Source of the DNA: Gonatopus flavifemur
Taxonomy: Eukaryota > Arthropoda > Insecta > Hymenoptera > Dryinidae
NCBI GenBank assembly: GCA_018340375.1
Contig: JAFFJZ010000007.1
Span: 28,246,001 to 28,310,000, forward strand
Reading direction: 5' to 3'
Length of the DNA stretch: 64,000 nt
Shown here: positions 59,020 through 64,000 of the stretch, piece by piece
Numbering within the stretch: the stretch's first letter is position 1
Layout of the letters: each line of letters begins with the position of its first letter
Position numbers and translations under genes: made by a program
Notes under the pieces: generated by a model
Database searches by the model: none
Told to the model about the DNA's origin: nothing
What the model saw: the letters and a program-made list of their open reading frames with translations, nothing else

Positions 59020-60535
59020 GAAAAAATCCGGGTTCTTTTTTCAAAACCCAGCCCACTGGGTCCAATCGGTTTTTATCGGGTTTAATCAAATCAGACCAAG
59101 TTTTCTGTAATAATTTTCACTATAATCTACTAATTCAGAATTTTTATCGTATGGTTTCATCATTTCCCATATATGGTGTTATAAAATAATATATAATGAT
59201 GACATGAGATGATATATTATTTTATATCACCATAAAAAAAAACTAAATAAATTAAAAAGTAACTGATTTTGGGATTAGCAAAATTTGCAAGCGCAATCTA
59301 CTCTAATTGTAATGAATCTCACCGCAGTTTGATCTATTCCTTGTGTTTGTTCTAGGATTTAGCAAGGAGTCTGTTGAACCAATTAAAAATTCCCAATACA
59401 AAACCATTCATGAAAAAAAAATTGATTGAATATTGTAATCAATTGACCACAATCATCCTATTCTGGTCTAATCATTTGCTGAATGTATTTAGAGAAATGA
59501 ATTCGTAATATTATACATAACACAGAATGATTTCAAAATCTACTGGTTGAATTCAACTTATTGAGAAACCGTTTATCTTATATTCATATGGAATTACCAA
59601 GATATTATGCCAAAATATCCATTGAATGTTATACGTCTATCCTGATAAACATTACAAAAATATTTGTCATTATTGTTTGATTTATCAAATCACGTTCTCA
59701 ATCTGTGAAATTTGAGTCGAGTTAAAGATAAAAGCACATCACTTTTTCTCATAATATCCTTGATAGGACATGATATTTATATAATATTATCAGATTATCA
59801 TACTAAAATATTCTCTTGTGAAAATCAAGAATATAAATAGATTGAAATTCTATGCAACTGAATCCATTTGAATTGGGGCTGGAGCTGGTGACTCAATGTA
59901 ATTCGATATGAAAATTGTATCAAGTTTCTATAAATTGGTATAAAATGAAGATTGAAATTCCATTCCTAATAGATTTGAATACATTTTTATGACGTATATT
60001 TCGAGATGAATGAAATATATTTTGAACTGTTTGAATCTCTGGTCATTAACGAAAGAATGGATATTCATTGATTCCGTTAGGGATGTCGATTCTTTTTTAT
60101 AGAAAAAGTATTGAGTTCTTATAGAGTTGTATACAACATCGGGAAAAATTCGATATATTCTGTATAAAAAAGAATCGATTCTTCCAAGAATCGGCATCAC
60201 TAGATTACGTACTGAAATTCAACTGATTTTACCCAGTAAGATACTTATAACGGCCGGATGAGTGAAATTCCATTGATACAAATTCAGAAAGAAGAATAAC
60301 GTAGGGAAATGTACTAAATAGAATAAACATCCAATCAAACGCTCAGATGGGAAAATTTTCCAACTTATATTTAATATATGTAGAATTATATAAGAAAGCT
60401 TCATTGAATCCTATACGAGGTATACATAATTTTGAAAATATTCCCCCTCCTGGATTTTCGGAGTTTTGAATGGGTTTTTTAACCCGTACCCACCCGAAAA
60501 AACCCACTGAGTCCTATCGGGTTGGACCCACAGAT
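59020..60535. repeat. CGGGTT word pair, possible 1.5-kb element
   Basis: TTGGAAAAAATCCGGGTTC... CCCACTGGGTCC at 59028-59075 mirrors GGGTTTTTTAACCCGTACCC ... CTATCGGGTTGGACCCA at 60471-60532. The AT-rich middle includes a hairpin at 59171-59236 and the element at 60080-60200. Confidence 0.45.
60080..60200. mobile_element. Second 121-bp ATCGATTC hairpin, TA duplication
   Basis: GGATGTCGATTCTTTTTTAT and inverse GAATCGGCATCAC with TA on both sides. Highly similar to 58186-58306. Confidence 0.8.
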
Positions 60536-60637
60536 GCCATCTATGATAATCACCCAATGATGTACTATCACGACAGTAAACTTCCATCCAATTTAACCTA
60601 CATTCAGTTAGATTCCAAGAGTATCCTGAACTTGCTG

Positions 60638-60905
60638 CACTGAGAACTCAATTTCTTAGACTTGAAGAAAAATTCTTTGTCCTCATTCTGATAAATCTTG
60701 CTTGCAACGGAAACAATAATTCATTTCAATGGGAAAATTTTTCATTGAATTGACATTACATTCTTCGAATTGAAAAAACAATATATTTTTGTTTCAATTT
60801 GAAAATTTTTTCCATTGAACTGAATTTTTCTCCGTTGGGAAAAGAATTTATCAGAGTGAGGGCAGAGAAAATTTTCTTTCAGTTTAAGAGATTGGGTTCT
60901 CAGTG
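60638..60905. mobile_element. CACTGAGAAC element, TG duplication
   Basis: CACTGAGAACTCAATTTCTT and inverse AAGAGATTGGGTTCTCAGTG, TG on both sides, 268 bp. TTCAATTTGAAAATTTTT words inside. Confidence 0.8.
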
Positions 60906-61209
60906 TGACAATGATGGGCCTTTTTACAGTAAACGTTTTCTCAGTGTAGAATTAGAATTTTTTCAAGTATGTTTTATCAGAAAATTTCAAAGACATGAGT
61001 CGACATGTTCATAGAGGTCTGTCGTTAATTCGCGTTCACTATAACGCGGCGAATTATCGACCGATTTTCAAAAACCAAAATTATAAGTATTCGTTATTGA
61101 GTTATTCAATAATTGAACCTAATTTTAGGGAAATATAATCATTCTGAGTATCTTTTTTTCGCAAGAAGAACAATAAAACATGTAAAAGGTTTTTTCTAAC
61201 GTTGGTCTA

Positions 61210-61393
61210 CACAGTAAAAAGAAAAAATTATTTTCAACCTTAATATGTGCTCATTTGAGGATGCAGCCAAAGCTAGCCCTATTTCAGCTGAAAGTAAGCA
61301 TCGAAAACGAATGCCGGACCCAATGGAAAAGACTGAATTTCAGTCAAGTCTTCAAGTAAGATGCAGCCACTTTCAGTCGGACTTTTTACAGTG
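61210..61393. mobile_element. CACAGTAAAAAG element, TA duplication
   Basis: Inverse end CTTTTTACAGTG, TA on both sides, 184 bp. ACTGAAAGT/GATGCAGCCA words inside. Same ends as 45660-45847 with a different interior. Confidence 0.75.
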
Positions 61394-61445
61394 TAGAATT
61401 AAATTGAAAAATTTTCTGCATTCAAAAAATGTGTGTTTTTTATTC

Positions 61446-61447
<2 letters not shown>

Positions 61448-61497
<50 letters not shown>

Positions 61498-61503
61498 CAT
61501 ACA
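61448..61503 (+). repeat. TA microsatellite
   Basis: About 22 TA units followed by ACATACATAC. Confidence 0.95.
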
Positions 61504-61829
61504 AAAGGAAGCAAAGCTGCAATGAAAGAAGAGGGAAGCTAGTATTACAAGCAATTTTATGCACACGTTTCCTCTCCACGTATTGAGTGATCAAGTCATA
61601 AAAATAATCAATTTGAAGTGATGTTTCTTTTATTCTAGGCAAACATATGATGTTTCCATCACGCAGTTATAACGTATTCAACTTGACACGTAAATGAAGC
61701 TGAAACTAGCCGACATAGATTCTTGCTGATTGTAGATTCATCAGAAAATGGTGCAATTTATACTAATCAAATTCGTTAATCACAATCTACAAGAATGTGT
61801 ATTTTAGCAAAATTTTCAGTTCAAAAGCT

Positions 61830-62057
61830 CACGGAGAAAAATTTGCTGTAAAATCTATTATACCTCCGATAAATATAGGGATAACATCAAATTGCTATAA
61901 TTTATACTGAAATATCCGTTAGATTTATCGTATTTTCTGTTACCATTGCAGCAAATTTTCATTCTTATCAGAAACCTTGGTTGAGTGAACAAGAATTTCG
62001 ATATATATTACAGCAATTTGATGCTGTCCCTATAATTACCGTAATTTTTTCTCTGTG
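61830..62057. mobile_element. CACGGAGAAAAATTTGCTGT element, CT duplication
   Basis: Right end ACCGTAATTTTTTCTCTGTG, CT on both sides, 228 bp. TACAGCAATTTGATGCTGT-type words inside. Confidence 0.7.
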
Positions 62058-62719
62058 CTTAGCTTAGTTTCACATACTCTGTCTACTAGTTTTCTTCTGC
62101 TAGTTCCAAGTCGGTGATGCGTAAGTATTCGATTAATCATCCATATGAATATATTTCGATGTACAGTAAACTCTCTCTATTGTTTTCTCAGGACTCCTCT
62201 CTCGCTTAAATGCCTCTCTTCGATAGAATGAGGGAGACACCATTCGGCACTATTGATAGGGGGTTTACTGTATGTACATGATTCAAATTGAATCCATTTA
62301 GATGGACTTTGGAGAAAAATGTTGAAGATATTATAACAAGGTTGGAAAGATTTTGAATGTTTTGCGATCAATACTTCATGCAAATAGCTGTCGAAAAATC
62401 AAGCGATCGGATGCAACAACCAGATGTGTGCTCAAAAAGACGTGGAAGTATTGTCCAAACTTTAATGTTCAACGTCAAAATGAAGAATTAAAATTTCGAA
62501 AAAGAAAAAGTACTAGGTGACAGGTCTTGAAAAATTAACCCAAGTCCCTCAGTGCGATTTTTCTTTATAATCAATGGTTTGTTCATGAAAAAATAAAAAC
62601 CGTGAATATTTCCGCTCCAAAAATCTATGTTTTCAACATTACACACCTTCTCCAACTTATTTATTTTTCAATATATCAAGATGAACCTGATCAATTCTTA
62701 TTCCTTGAACTTGACCGAA

Positions 62720-62818
62720 GATGATCCTCAGTAGAAATCACTCTAGTTATTTTCCAGGCCATTATGAGGCCTTTAATAGCCTAGAAACTGACAAGAATGA
62801 TTTCTACTAGGGATGATG
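62720..62818. repeat. Short hairpin
   Basis: CAGTAGAAATCACTCTAG and a diverged inverse ending TTTCTACTAGGGATGATG. The loop contains GGCCATTATGAGGCC. Confidence 0.55.
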
Positions 62819-63388
62819 TTGAAAAACCTTGCAAGGAATGAATGCAAGTTATTGATTTTTCAATTCACAGTGAAAATAATGTTTTTAGCAATTTTATATA
62901 ATATATATTATATCATTTAGGGGGGTGCGACATAGAAATTATTTGAATTTCTTGAATTTTCGGATACCCGATTCGATGCGGGTTCTTAAAATTTTTCAAG
63001 TACTCGAATGTATCCGGGTTTTCCAGTGATTTACGGGTATAAAATATAATTCGAATGATTCAATATTTGAATATATTGAATCAGTCCACTTTCTTTGTTT
63101 TAAATAATCAATTCAACTTGATCGAATATGAATACTTCATTCTGTTCCCATATGAACAGTGGGTGTAAGAAGTCCCGTAACAGTTCTAACGAAAAAATCT
63201 TTACATAATGTGTTATTGCTGTTATTTGAGAATTTGTAACTCAGCATAATGACAGAAGAAACATTTATGATGGTATACAGCCGTAGGAAAATATTGAAAA
63301 TTCATAACTAACACGTATCCTAGTGTTTTGGACGAGACCGATACGAGACGAAACGAACAATTATTTTTCGACATCGAGGCGATACCTG

Positions 63389-63897
63389 CACGGAGGAAAA
63401 TGCAGCTCGAAAGGATAGTAATCTTTAATAGAAAATTGGAGAATATTCCTTGAAATCTGAGAATATTTTTTAAAAACTAAGAATTTTTCTTAAGTTCGTA
63501 ATAAACATGAAACGGTTCAGATTTCTCTTGGATATTGCTCGAAAAACAATGAAAAATTATCAATACTCAACGAATCATAAAAACGAATATGAAGTTTCCA
63601 AAAGTCGCGCATGAAATTTTACAAAGTAAATAACAAAATTTTGGAATCTTATTTTGAAATTACAGAATTTTCTTATTCACTTTGTAAAATTTCATTCGCG
63701 ACTTTTGGAAACTTCATATTTGTTTTTATGATTCGTTAAGTATTGATAATTTTTTATTGTTTTTCGGGAATATTCAAGAGAAATCTGAACCGTTTTATGT
63801 TTATTACGAACTTAAGAATTTATTCTTAGATTTTAAGAAATATTCTCCAATTTTCTATTAAAGATTACCATCCTTTTGAGCTGCATTTTTCTCCGTG
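63389..63897. mobile_element. Third CACGGAGGAAAATGCAG hairpin, TG duplication
   Basis: 509 bp, arms CAGCTCGAAAGGATAGTAAT and inverse, TG on both sides. It is inserted in flanking DNA with GAATCTCGAGACGATAC words (63320-63388 and 63900-64000), itself apparently a word element cut by the window edge. Confidence 0.85.
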
Positions 63898-64000
63898 TGC
63901 CAAGCCAAGAATCTCGACAATACCGAAATATATAGAATTCATTTTCGAAACCGAGAATGGCGAGAATCTCGACTTGAGATCGAGACGATACTGATTTTGT

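Noticed and set aside
61245..61586. 113-codon frame with an isoleucine/tyrosine run
   Set aside because: Half of it is a small MITE and the rest is the TA microsatellite.
1..64000. Search for viral, bacterial or transposase protein remnants
   Set aside because: No reverse transcriptase, integrase, transposase or capsid-like motif was recognised in any frame. All mobile elements seen are non-autonomous. I could not run a profile search, so weak remnants may remain.
1..64000. tRNA, rRNA or CRISPR-like arrays
   Set aside because: No cloverleaf with A/B boxes and no regularly spaced direct-repeat array with unique spacers was found. The tandem arrays present are contiguous or inside MITEs.

Overview
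This window is animal nuclear DNA, almost certainly from an insect. It is AT-rich, its genes have introns with GT-AG borders, and most of it is packed with small transposable elements. The protein sequences and the intron style fit Hymenoptera, but that is an inference and no species can be named from the sequence. There are no operons, CRISPR arrays, tRNAs or rRNAs that I can see.

Two genes are secure. On the minus strand, 14475 to 12458, lies the two-exon gene for the ribosome-biogenesis factor RLP24 (RSL24D1), 174 residues. On the plus strand, 17942 to 19374, lies the four-exon gene for the mitochondrial Rieske iron-sulfur protein of respiratory complex III (UQCRFS1), 274 residues. They are arranged head to head about 3.5 kb apart. 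A probable first coding exon of an unidentified gene follows at 20219-20439 (plus strand). A lysine/asparagine-rich 103-codon reading frame at 15699-16010 is a weak gene candidate. GC-richer islands at 1440-1900, 44.0-44.25 kb, 46.1-46.7 kb and 54.2-55.0 kb look like promoter or 5'-UTR sequence, but I could not tie them to a protein. No convincing coding sequence was found from 20.5 to 64 kb, which is therefore intergenic or part of long introns.

The rest of the window is dominated by non-autonomous DNA transposons (MITEs). Three classes stand out. (1) Elements with ends of the types CACGGAGAAAAA, CACTGAGAAAA, CCCTGGTNAAAAA, CCCGGG and CCCCAACAG, with 2-bp target-site duplications that are often TA but also TG, TT, AA, CA, CT and TC. 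(2) hAT-like elements with 8-bp duplications (14648-14955, 23050-23357, 23986-24282, 27467-28260). (3) A nested group at 16.4-17.8 kb with 8-9 bp duplications. Many class-1 elements have interiors built almost wholly of many degenerate copies of one short, often palindromic word that differs from element to element (CATATATG, TCATAAT, CCTGATCAGG, AGGGCCT, TTTGCTG/CAGCAAA, CACTCT/AGAGTG, CAAGCTTGG, GGATCCCAT and others). Nesting is common, so relative ages can be read directly. At 47099-47398 a filled site can be compared with its unoccupied paralogue at 58497-58950.

Region by region: 1-2.4 kb is mostly unique, with one promoter-like island. 2.4-12 kb is a run of MITEs plus a 161-bp tandem duplication. 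12.4-20.5 kb holds the genes, with MITEs in the RLP24 intron and upstream of UQCRFS1. 20.5-33 kb is dense in MITEs and hAT elements. 33-34.3 kb holds three copies of one hairpin family. 34.3-35.7 kb is quiet. 36-43 kb is more word-array elements. 43-48 kb and 52.6-56 kb are quieter, with GC islands. 48-52.6 kb and 56-64 kb are again MITE-rich.
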